The position numbers and the translations under genes were made by a program. Positions 23,632 to 31,789 of a stretch of 43,407 bases of DNA are shown piece after piece (the first letter of the stretch is position 1; each line of letters starts with the position of its first letter). This DNA comes from an uncultured Burkholderiales bacterium. GTDB lineage: Bacteria > Pseudomonadota > Gammaproteobacteria > Burkholderiales > Burkholderiaceae_E. The notes under the pieces are model-generated. The model saw nothing but the letters and a program-made list of their open reading frames with translations. It was not told where the DNA came from and made no database searches. The stretch is from positions 1 through 43,407 of the forward strand of contig CADEEH010000029.1 of assembly GCA_902826305.1 (NCBI GenBank), read 5' to 3'.

Positions 23632-24942
23632 TCAAACGGCGTCCGGCGCGACCGGTGGTTCGGCGGCGCGCGCCGCGAGCACCTTGTCGATGCTGCGTCC
23701 GTCCATGTCGACGATCTCCAGCCGCCATCCCTGCCACTGGACCGAATCGCCCGTCTTCGGCAGTCGCCCCGACAGCAGCATCATCATGCCGCTCAGCGTG
23801 TGGTAACGCCCCCGCTCCTCCTCCGGCACGGTGGCCAGGCCGAGCCGGTCCTTCAACTCGGGCACCGGAATATGGCCATCGAGCAGCCAGCTTCCATCGT
23901 CACGCTGGACTGCCCACGACAGCGTCGGGTCGCGTGGACGGAATTCGCCGGTGATCGCCTCGATCAGGTCCTGCAGCGTGACGATGCCCTGGATCTCGCC
24001 GTATTCATCGATCACGAACGCCATGTGGACATCGGAGGATCGGAAGTTGTCGAGCAGTTCCATCCCGGTCAGGGTCTCGGGCACGAACAGCGGCTGCTGG
24101 AGCGGCTGCGCCGCCAGTTCGCGATCGCCGTCACGGACGACACGCGAGAGCCACTGGCGCGCGTTGACCACCCCCAGCAGCTTGTCGATCCTGCCGCGGA
24201 CGACCGGAAAGCGGGCGTGATCGCTGCGCTCGATGCGGGCGAGGTTGTCCTCGAACGGGACTTCGACGTCGAGTAGGATGATATCCGCCCGCGGCACCAT
24301 CAACGATCCGATCTGGCGATCGTCGAGGCGGAACACGTTGCGAACCATCGCATGCTCGTGTGACTCGATCACCCCGGCCGTGGTCCCTTCGACCAACATC
24401 GCGTGGATCTCCTCCTCGGTCACCGCGGCGGCCCCGTTGTCCTTGACGCCGAGCAGCCGAAGCAACCCGTTCGTCGAGATCGACAGCAGGTGGACGAAAG
24501 GTCGGGTCGCCACGGCGAGCCATTCGACAGGACGGGCGACCAGTCGTGCGAGCGACTCCGGGTGGGATTGGCCAACCCGCTTCGGCACCAGTTCACCGAT
24601 CACGATCGAGAAGTAGGTGAGCAGAACGACGACCAGCCCGGTCGCCGCGTACCCGTCATACGGCGCCGACAGGCCGATTCCGGCGAGCCACACCGCGAGC
24701 GGTCCGGCGAGTGCGGCCTCGCCGACGATGCCGTTGAGCACCCCGATCGATGTGATGCCGATCTGCACCGTCGACAGGAACCGGGTCGGATCCTCGCCGA
24801 GCCTCAGGGCGACCATCGCCGATGCGTCGCCCTCGTCGAACATCCGCTTGAGTCGGGACTTGCGTGCCGTGACCAGTGCGATCTCCGACATCGCGAACAG
24901 GCCGTTCAGCAGGATCAGTGCGGCCAAAACAACTATCTCCAT
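23632..24942 (-). CDS. CNNM/HlyC-CorC family membrane protein (DUF21-CBS-CorC_HlyC)
   Basis: This 436-aa protein has an N-terminal DUF21/CNNM transmembrane domain (about 1-190) with LNGLFAMSEIALVTARKSRLK and GELVPKRVGQ. A CBS pair (about 205-330) follows, containing LMVPRADIILLD and DEYGEIQGIVTLQDLIEAI. The CorC_HlyC domain covers about 350-430. Such proteins are implicated in magnesium or cobalt efflux/homeostasis; the old name hemolysin is misleading. The ATG at 24942 is chosen, since GGA lies 6 bases upstream; ATG 24948 is 2 codons longer. It is the last of the minus genes before a 259-base gap. Confidence 0.87.
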   Translation of the reverse strand: MEIVVLAALILLNGLFAMSEIALVTARKSRLKRMFDEGDASAMVALRLGEDPTRFLSTVQIGITSIGVLNGIVGEAALAGPLAVWLAGIGLSAPYDGYAATGLVVVLLTYFSIVIGELVPKRVGQSHPESLARLVARPVEWLAVATRPFVHLLSISTNGLLRLLGVKDNGAAAVTEEEIHAMLVEGTTAGVIESHEHAMVRNVFRLDDRQIGSLMVPRADIILLDVEVPFEDNLARIERSDHARFPVVRGRIDKLLGVVNARQWLSRVVRDGDRELAAQPLQQPLFVPETLTGMELLDNFRSSDVHMAFVIDEYGEIQGIVTLQDLIEAITGEFRPRDPTLSWAVQRDDGSWLLDGHIPVPELKDRLGLATVPEEERGRYHTLSGMMMLLSGRLPKTGDSVQWQGWRLEIVDMDGRSIDKVLAARAAEPPVAPDAV

Positions 24943-25201
24943 CGTCATTCCGGATGCTGGAAGAGGAAACACGACTGTACGTCAATCGGGCGGGTGAACC
25001 GGCGGGCGACCTTGGCAGGACCCCCGACCAGCCTCCGCGACGCCCCTGGAGAGGGGAGACCGTACGGACGGCCAGGAATTGCGCAGTCCGGGCGCGTCGA
25101 TCGCCGCCCGACGTGTGGTCACAGCGGCCGAAATCGACGAAAATCCGTTTGCATCTCCCGATGCCCCGGTCAGTCGCGTCGAACGCCCGATCAACGCTTC
25201 G
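24943..25201. other. Intergenic region without a supported gene
   Basis: These 259 bases separate the ThDP enzyme's end from the start of the CNNM gene, both on the minus strand. Short frames exist but have no SD and no recognisable protein. The region holds a small hairpin at 25151-25164 and must contain the CNNM promoter; no clear -35/-10 pair is visible. Confidence 0.5.
25151..25164 (-). terminator. Weak hairpin after the ThDP-enzyme operon
   Basis: On the minus strand GCATC-GGGA-GATGC (a GNRA-type loop) is followed by AAACGGATTTTCG. The 5-bp stem and short T-run make it a weak candidate terminator for the TRAP-SDR-ThDP operon, 38 bases after its last stop codon. Confidence 0.35.
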
Positions 25202-26941
25202 TCATACCGGGCGATCGCCCTGGTCGACCTTCAGCGCCCGGCTGTCGGCCGCCGGCAGCATCCGTGCCGGATCACGGGTCACACAGACGTCGACGACCAC
25301 CGGACGGTCGCATATCGCCAGGGCTTCCTCGAACGCGTGGGTCAGCTGGTCGGGATTGACCACCCGGATCCCGTGGCAACCCATGGCGATGGCGATGCGT
25401 GCATAGTCCATCTCGATCAGGTCCGAGGACTGGTAGCTGCCCGGGCCGTACATCGCGTGCTGCAGCGACTTGATGTAGCCGCTGGCGGCATTGTTGACGA
25501 CAACGATCACGACGTTGGCCCCGACGCGACGAGCGGTCTCGAGGTCACCGATCGTCATGTTCAGACCCCCGTCGCCGGTCACCGCCACGACCGTGGCCTG
25601 CGGACGCGCGAGTTTGCTGCCGATGGCCCCGGGCAGCCCGTAGCCGATGGAGGCCAGCCCGCGATTGGCCACATAGGTCCTGCCGGCCCGGCGGGTGTCG
25701 AACAGCAGGGCGGTCCAGTGGGCGGCAAAGCCGCCGTCCGCCACGACGATCGCATCGTCCGGCAGTACTCGACGCAGGTCGCCCACCAGGCGTCCGACAT
25801 TGATCGGCACCTCGCCGGATTCGTATCTCGGCCGGGCAAGCGCCTGCCAGGCCGAACGTCGTTCCCGGATCTCCGCGAGATACGTGGCGCGCCGCCCTCG
25901 CCGTGCCTCGGCATCAGGAATCCGCGCCAGGCGCTGGCTCAATGCCGCCAGGCCTTCGGCCGCGTCGCCCCAGAGCGCGACCGAGGCGCGCGCGGTCCGG
26001 CCGAACTCTTCCGCCAGCACATCGAGATGGATGATCGTCGCTGTGTCGGCGAAGAGCGAGAACCGCTTCGTGGCGACCTCGCCGAGTTTGCAGCCGACCA
26101 CGAGGACACAATCCGACGTGGCGATCAGCGCGTTGGCGATCCTGTCGAAGCGCCCGAAGAGTCCGACCGACAGACCGTGGTTGCAGGCGATGCTTCCCTT
26201 GCCGCTCATCGTGTGCGCGACCGGGATGCACTCCTGTTCGGCGAGCTGGCGCAGTTCCGTCCAGGCCTGGGCGAGGTGGACACCACCGCCGACGAGAAGC
26301 AGCGGGCGGCTCGCCTGCGACAGCAGCAGCGCGGCGCGCTCGAGGTCGTTCGCGGACGGACCGCAACGCCGCCCCGCGGCTCGCGTGGTGGCCGCATCGA
26401 TCCAGAAGTCCGTATCGGGGAAGGAGAATTCCTCGTGCACCACGTCTTCCGGAAAATCGAGGACAACCGGCCCGGGACGGCCGGCGGTCGCCACCGCGAA
26501 GGCCCGACGGACCAGCTCCGGAATCCGCTGGATGCGCTCGACGCGGATCACCTCCTTGACCGCGGGTCGCAGCATCTCCAGTTGTCGACATTCCTGGGTC
26601 ATGTTCTTCCACGAGTGCGCGCGATGGGTGTCGCTTGTCATCGCGACGATCGGCACACCCGCGTTGAGCGACTCCACCAGGCCCGTGAGCAGGTTCGTCG
26701 CGCCGGGCCCGAGGGTCCCGTCGCAGACCCCCGGTCTGCCCGCGACCCGGGCATACGCATCCGCCGCGAAGGCACCGACCCGTTCGTCGTTGACGAGGTG
26801 GTGCTGCAGTCCGAGCCGGCGTGCAGCGTCGTAGAACGGCAGGAACTGGAATCCTCCCATGCCGAACATGGGCCCCACCCCAGCCTCCCGGAGCATCCGT
26901 GCCAGCGCTTCGCCTCCCGAGATGTGATGTGTATCCGTCAT
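25202..26941 (-). CDS. Thiamine-diphosphate enzyme, acetolactate-synthase-like
   Basis: This 579-aa cytoplasmic enzyme has the three-domain ThDP decarboxylase/ligase layout. The N-terminal PYR domain includes the activating glutamate E53 in NDERVGAFAADAYAR. The central domain is at about 190-330. The C-terminal PP domain has GDGGLNMTIGDLETA (G456-D457-G458) and VVNN completing the GDG-x(n)-NN magnesium/ThDP motif. Acetolactate synthase itself usually has a regulatory subunit and sits with ilv genes, neither of which is present. Here it follows a short-chain dehydrogenase by 7 bases in a TRAP transporter operon, so a catabolic C-C lyase/decarboxylase acting on an imported acid is more likely. 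The ATG at 26941 gives MTDTHHISGGEAL; the open frame continues upstream only through the next gene. Confidence 0.85.
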   Translation of the reverse strand: MTDTHHISGGEALARMLREAGVGPMFGMGGFQFLPFYDAARRLGLQHHLVNDERVGAFAADAYARVAGRPGVCDGTLGPGATNLLTGLVESLNAGVPIVAMTSDTHRAHSWKNMTQECRQLEMLRPAVKEVIRVERIQRIPELVRRAFAVATAGRPGPVVLDFPEDVVHEEFSFPDTDFWIDAATTRAAGRRCGPSANDLERAALLLSQASRPLLLVGGGVHLAQAWTELRQLAEQECIPVAHTMSGKGSIACNHGLSVGLFGRFDRIANALIATSDCVLVVGCKLGEVATKRFSLFADTATIIHLDVLAEEFGRTARASVALWGDAAEGLAALSQRLARIPDAEARRGRRATYLAEIRERRSAWQALARPRYESGEVPINVGRLVGDLRRVLPDDAIVVADGGFAAHWTALLFDTRRAGRTYVANRGLASIGYGLPGAIGSKLARPQATVVAVTGDGGLNMTIGDLETARRVGANVVIVVVNNAASGYIKSLQHAMYGPGSYQSSDLIEMDYARIAIAMGCHGIRVVNPDQLTHAFEEALAICDRPVVVDVCVTRDPARMLPAADSRALKVDQGDRPV

Positions 26942-26948
26942 CGCGTGT

Positions 26949-27665
26949 TCACCCTGCTCCGATCGACATGCCGCCACAGACGTTGAGCACCTGCCCGGTG
27001 ATGAATCCGCTGCGCGGGTCGACGAGGCTGGCCACGGCGTGAGCGATGTCCTCCGGCTGCCCGAGCCGCCGCACCGGAATCGCCTCCAGGATCGCCCGAG
27101 TGCGCGGACTGTCCGCGGGGTTGACCTGCCTGAACAGCGCCGTGTCGATCGGTCCCGGCGCCACGGCATTGACGGTGATGCCGTATCGGGAGAGCTCCAG
27201 CGCCCAGGTCCGGGTCAGCCCGTTGAGGCCGGCCTTGGTGGCGGCGTAGACCGAGCGCAGTTCCTTGCCGAGGGCGGCACGACTGGAGATGTTGACGACC
27301 CGCCCGTAGCCCCGATCCTTCATCCGGCCGACGACCGCCTGCGTCGCGACGAGAGCCGTGCCGAGGTTGAGCCTGACCACGGCGTCCAGGTCATCGAGTG
27401 TTGCGTCCTCCACCGAGGCGGGGCGCACGGTGGCGACGTTGTTGACCAGCACGGCGACCTCGTGCTCGCCGGCGATCGATTCGAACAGGCCGGCCGAGTC
27501 CGCCGGTCGAGCCAGGTCGGCCGCCACGTATCGCTCGCCGGCGAGGAGCGCCTGCGGCGGCGAGCGATCGACGTTGATGATCAGATAGCCGTCGGCGGCC
27601 AGACGCACCGCGGTCGCGCGACCGATGCCCGCGGAGGCGCCGGTGATGAGGGCTGATCGTGTCAT
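26949..27665 (-). CDS. Short-chain dehydrogenase/reductase (SDR)
   Basis: This 238-aa classical SDR has the cofactor motif TGASAGIG at residues 8-15 and NNVATV (the NNAG equivalent) at 75-80. The catalytic S128, Y140 and K144 are in the YAATK pattern, and the PG motif is in NAVAPGPIDT. D33 in NVDRS after the second strand suggests NAD(H) rather than NADP(H). The C-terminus SGFITGQVLNVCGGMSIGAG is typical. It would oxidise a hydroxyl group or reduce a ketone, likely an intermediate of the same pathway as the ThDP enzyme that follows. The ATG at 27665 lies 23 bases after the DctQM gene. Confidence 0.9.
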   Translation of the reverse strand: MTRSALITGASAGIGRATAVRLAADGYLIINVDRSPPQALLAGERYVAADLARPADSAGLFESIAGEHEVAVLVNNVATVRPASVEDATLDDLDAVVRLNLGTALVATQAVVGRMKDRGYGRVVNISSRAALGKELRSVYAATKAGLNGLTRTWALELSRYGITVNAVAPGPIDTALFRQVNPADSPRTRAILEAIPVRRLGQPEDIAHAVASLVDPRSGFITGQVLNVCGGMSIGAG

Positions 27666-27688
27666 GGATGCTGCTGTCTCCGCTCGGT

Positions 27689-29572
27689 TCAGAGCGCAAA
27701 GGTCGAAATGGCGGGAATCGCCGCGATCAGCGCGACGCCCCCGAGCAGGGCCGCGAGGTACGGCCAGATCGCCGCCATCACCTCGTCCGGCTCGGCGCCG
27801 CCGATGCGGCACGCGAGGTAGAAGCCGACACCGATCGGCGGCATCATCAGCCCGACATTCATCGCGCAGACGACCACCATCGCGTAGTGGATGTCGTGGA
27901 TGCCCAGCTTGCGGGCGATCGGAAACATGATCGGCGCCAGCAGGACCACCGCGGGCAGTCCTTCCAGGATGCATCCGAGCAGGACGAAGACGGCGATCGT
28001 GACTGCCATGAATCCGATCCATCCGCCCGGCAGCGCCGACAACCATCGGGACAGGCTCGAGGCGACGCCGGTCTGTGTGATCGCCCACGCCATCGCCGAC
28101 GCCGTCCCGAGGATGAGCAGGATCGCGCCGCTGAGCGCCGCGGTCTCCACAAGCATCGAGTAGAACCGTCGCAACGGGATGCCGCCGTACAACACGTGTC
28201 CGACCGCCATCGCGTACAGGACCGCGATGGCCGAGACCTCGGTGGCCGTGGCGACGCCGCCGCCGACCGCCCCCCGGATCAGGAATGGAAGGAGCAGCGC
28301 GGGCGCGGCGATGAACAGCAGCCGCACGACCAGTCCCGGCGCGACACGTTGTGCACCCGTCATGTCTTCATTGCGCGCCTTCCAGCGCGCGAGCGCGAGC
28401 AGCGCCGCCAGAAGCACCCCGGCGACCACGAAGCCGCTCTGGAAGAGGCCGGCGATCGACACCCCGGCCACCGCTCCCATGACGATCAGGACGATGCTCG
28501 GCGGCACCGTGTCCGCCATCGCCGCGCCGGTGGCAAGCAACGCGACCATGTCGCGCGGCCTGTGGCCACGCCTTCGCATCTCCGGGAACAGCGCCGGCGC
28601 CACGGTCGCCATGTCGGACACTTTCGAGCCCGAGATGCCGGAGACGACGAACAGCGAACCGAGCAGCACGTACGACATCCCGGCCCTGACGTGGCCGACC
28701 AATGCGCTCAGGACGTCGACGATGGCCTTTCCCATGCCGGTGGCGTCCAGCACACATCCCAGCAGCACGAAGACCGGGACGGACAGCAGGATCAGGCTCG
28801 ACATGCCCTCGTCCATCCGGCTGACGACAACCGCCAGTGGCACCTGGGTCGTCGTGGCCAGGTACGCGACCGTTGCCAGGCCGAAGGTGAAGGCGATGGG
28901 CAGCCCGCCGGCGACCCCGAGGCCGACGCCCAGGATGAAGAAAAGCGCGAGATTGAGCCGTCCGAGCCCGGCGAGCGCGGGCTGCAAGGACCAGACCGCC
29001 AATGCGATGAGTGCACAGGACACCACACCGAACCAGAAGTCCCGGCCTTTGGGTCTGTCGAGCAGGCGAAGAAGGCTCGTCCAGCACAACAGAACCGCGG
29101 CGGCCAGCATCGCCGACGTGCGCCAGGTCGCCGGCACACCCAGACCGGGCATCGTCACGATCGACTCGTCGATGACGTGTGCGGCCGCGGGCAGGATCAG
29201 CAGCGCCGAGAAGAGCGCGCCCAGCGCCAGCGTGCAGGTCTCCAGCCTGTCGCGCCAGTGCGCAGGCAGCGCGGCGACGAGAACCGTCAGCCGCAGATGT
29301 TCGTCACGTTGCATGGCCAGCGCGGCGCCGACCGCGGCCAGCCAGACGAACACGATCGATGCCGCTTCGTCGCCCCAGGTGAGCGGCCGATCGAGCACGT
29401 AGCGCGCGAAGACCGCGGCCAGCAGCAGCAGCACCTCACATCCCACCAGGGCGGCGGCGACGCCCTCGAGCGCTCCGGTGCCGGACCGTCGAAGCATCGT
29501 CCGGATGCCCGGCCGCGGCATCTGTGATCCGGCATCGTCGATCACACGTTTCGCCGCGGCGTCCGGGCTCAT
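27689..29572 (-). CDS. Fused TRAP transporter permease DctQM
   Basis: This 627-aa inner-membrane protein combines both TRAP permease subunits. The N-terminal DctQ part (about 30-165) includes FARYVLDRPLTWGDEAA and the FVWLAAVGAALAMQRDEHLRL helix end. A hydrophobic linker helix follows, then the DctM part (about 200-625). DctM signatures are SVPVFVLLGCVLDATGM, VSGISGSKVSDMATVAP, ADTVPPSIVLIVMG and MNVGLMMPPIGVGFYLA. The start ATG at 29572 has a GGTGA-like SD that overlaps the end region of the preceding binding-protein gene 17 bases away. It differs in architecture from the unfused TRAP system at 19.8-22.6 kb, so the two transporters are not recent duplicates. Confidence 0.88.
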   Translation of the reverse strand: MSPDAAAKRVIDDAGSQMPRPGIRTMLRRSGTGALEGVAAALVGCEVLLLLAAVFARYVLDRPLTWGDEAASIVFVWLAAVGAALAMQRDEHLRLTVLVAALPAHWRDRLETCTLALGALFSALLILPAAAHVIDESIVTMPGLGVPATWRTSAMLAAAVLLCWTSLLRLLDRPKGRDFWFGVVSCALIALAVWSLQPALAGLGRLNLALFFILGVGLGVAGGLPIAFTFGLATVAYLATTTQVPLAVVVSRMDEGMSSLILLSVPVFVLLGCVLDATGMGKAIVDVLSALVGHVRAGMSYVLLGSLFVVSGISGSKVSDMATVAPALFPEMRRRGHRPRDMVALLATGAAMADTVPPSIVLIVMGAVAGVSIAGLFQSGFVVAGVLLAALLALARWKARNEDMTGAQRVAPGLVVRLLFIAAPALLLPFLIRGAVGGGVATATEVSAIAVLYAMAVGHVLYGGIPLRRFYSMLVETAALSGAILLILGTASAMAWAITQTGVASSLSRWLSALPGGWIGFMAVTIAVFVLLGCILEGLPAVVLLAPIMFPIARKLGIHDIHYAMVVVCAMNVGLMMPPIGVGFYLACRIGGAEPDEVMAAIWPYLAALLGGVALIAAIPAISTFAL

Positions 29573-29589
29573 CGCGGATTCACCAGACG

Positions 29590-30609
29590 TCAACCGAGCC
29601 TGCCGGTGTACTTCTCGAGCAGGCTCCATGCGTCATCACCGAACTTCGCCTTCCACTCGGTGTAGAAGCCGCGTTGCTTCAGGACGTCGCGGAACGCGTT
29701 CGCGTCCGGCGTGTTGAACACCATGCCGAAGCCTTCGAGCTTCGAGCGCACGGACTTCGCCTGCTCCGCCAGCATCGCGCGCTGCTCCATGGCGGCAGCA
29801 TCCAGGTTCCGGGCGGCGATATCGCGGACGTCGGCCGGCAGCCTGTCCCACGCGCGCCGGTTCGCCACGAACCAGAACCCGTCCCACATGTGGTTCGTCA
29901 ACGCGCAGTACTTCTGCACTTCGTAGAGCTTCGCGGACTCGAGCAGCGTGAGCGGGTTCTCCTGTCCATCGACGATCTTCGTCTGCAGCGCCGTATACAC
30001 CTCGTTGAAGTTCATCGACGTCGGCGAGGCCCCGAAGGCCTTGAACAGCGAGATCCAGATCGGACTGACGGGCACCCTGATCTTGAATCCGTTCAGGTCG
30101 GACGGCGTCGTGACGGGTCTCGCACCCGAGGTGATCTGGCGAAAGCCGTTGTCCCAGATGCGCTTCATCGGGACCAGGCCGACCTTCTCGATCTCGGCGC
30201 GGACCCGTGCGCCGAGATCGCCGTCCATCGCCGCCCAGAGCACGTCGTAGTCGGCGAACGCGAACCCGATGCCGTTGATTCCGGCGACCGGCACGATGTT
30301 GGCCAGCACGAGCCCCGATTGGGTATAGAACTCCAGCGCCCCGTTCCTGACCTGACTCATCATGTCGGTGTCGGCGCCGAGCTGACTGCTCGGGAAGATC
30401 TGGATCTCGAGGCGGCCTTGCGTCTGCTCCCTGATCCGCTCGACCGCCTTGCCGGCCGCGATGTTCATCGGATGGGCCGGAGGCAGGTTGTTTCCGTACT
30501 TGTAGGTGAATTCGGCGGCCTTTGCGAAGCGGGGCAGCAGCGGCAGACCGATGGCGGCCGCCGTGGCCGCGGCGCCCAGCAGGGCTGTGCGTCGAGGATG
30601 TCCGGTCAT
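29590..30609 (-). CDS. dctP: TRAP transporter substrate-binding protein (DctP family)
   Basis: This 339-aa periplasmic protein has a Tat-like N-terminus (HPRRTALLG, hydrophobic to about residue 31, ending RFAKA). The mature domain opens FTYKYGNNLPPAHPMNIAA, with GRLEIQIFPSSQLGADTDMM, and has LNGFKIRVPVSPIW carrying the conserved ligand-binding arginine. It then reads NEVYTALQTKIVDGQENPL, a standard DctP segment. An anionic, carboxylated ligand is expected. The ATG at 30609 has GGGAGA 5 bases upstream. Two IclR-type palindromes lie 17-59 bases upstream of the ATG, so this is the first gene of a regulated operon dctP-dctQM-SDR-ThDP enzyme. Confidence 0.9.
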   Translation of the reverse strand: MTGHPRRTALLGAAATAAAIGLPLLPRFAKAAEFTYKYGNNLPPAHPMNIAAGKAVERIREQTQGRLEIQIFPSSQLGADTDMMSQVRNGALEFYTQSGLVLANIVPVAGINGIGFAFADYDVLWAAMDGDLGARVRAEIEKVGLVPMKRIWDNGFRQITSGARPVTTPSDLNGFKIRVPVSPIWISLFKAFGASPTSMNFNEVYTALQTKIVDGQENPLTLLESAKLYEVQKYCALTNHMWDGFWFVANRRAWDRLPADVRDIAARNLDAAAMEQRAMLAEQAKSVRSKLEGFGMVFNTPDANAFRDVLKQRGFYTEWKAKFGDDAWSLLEKYTGRLG

Positions 30610-30625
30610 GATGTCTCCCAACGTT

Positions 30626-30644
30626 GTTTCCGTATAACGGAAAC
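30626..30644. promoter_or_regulatory. Perfect IclR-type operator upstream of TRAP operon
   Basis: GTTTCCGTATAACGGAAAC is a perfect inverted repeat with 8-bp arms and a 3-base centre. It fits the TTCCGT-N3-ACGGAA pattern of IclR-family operators. On the minus strand it contains TTATAC, which could be the -10 of the operon, so occupation would block transcription. The IclR gene lies just upstream. Confidence 0.7.
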
Positions 30645-30646
30645 TA

Positions 30647-30668
30647 GACTTCCGTTTAGTGGAAAGTC
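30647..30668. promoter_or_regulatory. Second, imperfect IclR-type operator
   Basis: GACTTCC at 30647-30653 and GGAAAGTC at 30661-30668 form an imperfect inverted repeat containing TTCCGT-TTA-GTGGAA. Its centre is about 22 bases, two helical turns, from that of the perfect site, which favours cooperative binding on one DNA face. Confidence 0.55.
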
Positions 30669-30785
30669 TAAAGGAGATCCGCCCGCATCGTCCACCACAA
30701 GATGAACGGCCTTCGCTGCTCGTGATCGAGCGCCCGGGGCGCGGCATGGGTCGCGGCGCGAGCGCGATGAGAAACATCGGGTCGG

Positions 30786-30839
30786 CTCGGTACGGTCCGA
30801 GTGGCCTTGCGCGCCCGAAGCCGGGCAGACGAGTCGTCT
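30786..30839. terminator. Cluster of three hairpins after iclR-family gene
   Basis: CTCGG-tacggt-CCGAG (30786-30801), GCCCG-AAGC-CGGGC (30813-30826) and the palindrome AGACGA-G-TCGTCT (30827-30839) follow one another directly after the regulator's stop codon. They probably end the regulator's transcript before the TRAP operon promoter. Confidence 0.45.
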
Positions 30840-31639
30840 CAGGCGGCCGGCGCCTGCAGGCTGGCGGACATCGACAGGGCCTCACGAGCGAGCATCTTCG
30901 CCGTCGTCCTGAGGCGCGTCCCGGAGAGACGCTCGGAGATCGCCGAGACGCTCAGCGCGGCCACGGGCATCCCTTCACGGTCGAGGACCGCGACGCCGAT
31001 CGCGGACATTCCCTTCACGACGTGCCCCTCGTTGAGCGCGTAACCGTCGCTGCGTGTCCTCTCGACCATGCGTCGGATGACCTTGTCGTTGAAGGCCGGG
31101 AACTCGGCGTAGCTGTCCGCATGCCACGCCAGCACGCGCTCGATCCGGGCGTCCGTCATCGCGGAAAGCAGCGCCAGGCTGCCGGCACCGACACCCAGCG
31201 GTCGCCGACCTCCCACCTCCAGTGACAGCGTACGGATCGGGAATTGACCCACGGCACGTGCGATGCACACGGAATACCTGCCCTCGGGAACCGAGACGAA
31301 CGCCGTGTCCTCGGTACTCGACGCGAGTCGCTCGACGAAGACTTGCGCGGTCTGCGCAACCGCCTGCGCGCCGGCCTGATGCGCAAGCAATGCGGCGGCG
31401 ACCCCCAGCCTGTACCTCCGGGTGACCGGATCCTGGAACACGAAACCGGATTCGACCAGGGCGGCCAGCAGGCGATGGGTCGTCGTGTTGCCCAGCCCGG
31501 CATCCTTCGCGATCTCGATCAGCATGACGCCGTCGTGGGTCTTGCCGGCCAGTATCCTCAGCAGCCGCATCGCGCGGCTGATCGATTTGACCGGAGACTC
31601 GCCGTTGTCGCCAGCGCGGCCCTCCGCTTCCCCGACCAT
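30839..31639 (-). CDS. IclR-family transcriptional regulator
   Basis: This 266-aa protein has an N-terminal winged helix-turn-helix (about 18-85: SISRAMRLLRILAG, then IAKDAGLGNTTTHRLLAALVESGFV). An IclR effector-binding GAF-like domain covers about 95-260, with GRYSVCIARAV, GVGAGSLALLSA and GYALNEGHVVKGMSAIGVAV. It should bind a small acid and control the adjacent operon through the TTCCGT-type palindromes at 30626-30668. The ATG at 31639 gives the usual family length; ATG 31672 would add 11 residues with two cysteines and has no SD. It is divergent from the carboxylase beta gene starting 150 bases away. Confidence 0.88.
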   Translation of the reverse strand: MVGEAEGRAGDNGESPVKSISRAMRLLRILAGKTHDGVMLIEIAKDAGLGNTTTHRLLAALVESGFVFQDPVTRRYRLGVAAALLAHQAGAQAVAQTAQVFVERLASSTEDTAFVSVPEGRYSVCIARAVGQFPIRTLSLEVGGRRPLGVGAGSLALLSAMTDARIERVLAWHADSYAEFPAFNDKVIRRMVERTRSDGYALNEGHVVKGMSAIGVAVLDREGMPVAALSVSAISERLSGTRLRTTAKMLAREALSMSASLQAPAA

Positions 31640-31789
31640 GTCCCCTCGAGCACAACAAGCGTGGATGGACATGCTAGCGCATCACGCGAGAAGCTCGGCG
31701 GCGGCGGACCGGGCCGGATTGACGCGGCAGAGACCCTGACGTTAAATCCCCGCAACCCCGCCTGAATTCGATCGGACCCGCGCTCCCCC

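Noticed and set aside
24982-25194. 70-codon minus-strand frame in the gap before the CNNM gene
   Set aside because: It has no SD and no hydrophobic or domain-like segment; codon choice does not stand out and it overlaps the expected promoter and terminator area.
27659-29527. 622-codon plus-strand frame opposite the DctQM fusion
   Set aside because: It is hydrophilic and repeat-like (Arg/Asp/Gln/His) because it is antisense to a membrane protein; it has no SD and no domain.
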